Shown: in pieces, positions 6,467 through 6,698 of the stretch
Numbering within the stretch: position 1 is the stretch's first letter
Layout of the letters: the number at the start of each line of letters is the position of its first letter
NCBI GenBank assembly: GCA_004525465.1
Contig: SPCN01000129.1
Location: 1-6,698, forward strand
Direction of reading: 5' to 3'
Length of the DNA: 6,698 bases
Source: Chrysiogenales bacterium
GTDB lineage: Bacteria; Acidobacteriota; Aminicenantia; UBA2199
Made by a program: the position numbers and the translations under genes
Notes under the pieces: generated by a model
Database searches by the model: none
The model's input: only the letters and a program-made list of their open reading frames with translations
Told to the model about the DNA's origin: nothing

Positions 6467-6698
6467 TGGAAAAAGAAAAGATCGCCCAGGCAATAGAAAT
6501 ACTGCATGAGCTGGATATCGATCTATGGATGGTGATCGACCGTGAATCAGGTCTGATATCCGACCCGGTCATGGACTATGTCGTCGGCAGCGGCGTAACC
6601 TGGCTTTCGTTTTTCCTGTTTTTCAAAAACGGGGAGAAGCACGCCCTGGTCGGCAATCTGGATATCGAAAAAATACGTCGTACCGGCCTTTTCGATAC
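6466..6698 (+). CDS. Aminopeptidase P-like (M24) peptidase, N-terminal fragment cut by the window end
   Basis: An open frame of 77 codons runs from the ATG overlapping the transporter stop (TGATG) to the window edge with no stop. The protein begins MEKEKIAQAIEILHELDIDL and continues through WMVIDRESG, SDPVMDYVVG, TWLSFFLFFKNGEKHALVG and NLDIEKI. This pattern is that of a creatinase-like N-terminal domain: a helix, an ILxExxIDxW strand, a xDPxxDxxVG segment, then a strand with a G-E-x-x-A-L-V-G turn. That domain precedes the metal-dependent pita-bread catalytic domain in M24 Xaa-Pro peptidases. The metal ligands would lie beyond the window, so activity cannot be judged. Known relatives remove N-terminal residues before proline or cleave Xaa-Pro dipeptides in the cytoplasm. 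Direct coupling to the OPT transporter suggests it processes imported peptides. A creatinase-type enzyme or an inactive relative remains possible. Confidence 0.75.
   Translation, partial: MEKEKIAQAIEILHELDIDLWMVIDRESGLISDPVMDYVVGSGVTWLSFFLFFKNGEKHALVGNLDIEKIRRTGLFD

Noticed and set aside
1..6698. CRISPR array, tRNA/rRNA, insertion sequence, phage or defence system
   Set aside because: No regularly spaced repeats, cloverleaf structure, transposase, terminal inverted repeats or defence-type domains were seen. The DNA is almost fully occupied by five ordinary genes.

Overview
The window carries five protein-coding genes, all on the + strand and tightly packed: the 3' part of era, a membrane histidine kinase, a membrane-anchored PpiD/SurA-like foldase, an OPT-family transporter, and the first 77 codons of an aminopeptidase P-like (M24) peptidase. 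I see no rRNA, tRNA, CRISPR array, insertion sequence or phage gene. A membrane-tethered periplasmic foldase suggests a bacterium with an outer membrane. The mid-range base composition and the pairing of OPT transporter with M24 peptidase would suit a peptide-using anaerobe such as Acidobacteriota or Aminicenantes. That placement is a low-confidence impression, not a measured result.

Layout: era (2-865) is cut at its 5' end; only a few N-terminal residues are missing. An 87-base AT-rich gap (866-952) follows, the only real intergenic space here. It holds a short hairpin with a T-tract at the end of era and a promoter-like -35/-10 pair just before the kinase start. The kinase (953-2515), foldase (2515-4446), transporter (4457-6466) and peptidase (6466 to the window end) follow with spacings of -1, +10 and -1 bases. 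The three downstream genes have recognisable Shine-Dalgarno sequences and the kinase does not. The last four genes therefore look like one transcription unit, probably with its own promoter at 911-939.

How the genes may work together: the transporter and peptidase form a plausible import-and-hydrolyse pair for short peptides. The foldase would assist folding of envelope proteins leaving the Sec translocon. The kinase, with a small periplasmic Cache-like sensor and no response regulator beside it, could sense an envelope or nutrient cue. The link between kinase and the other genes is inferred only from the operon layout. The most notable points are the foldase, whose parvulin domain lacks the usual histidines and whose C-terminal half seems to repeat part of that domain, the near-leaderless start of the kinase, and the kinase's lack of a partner.
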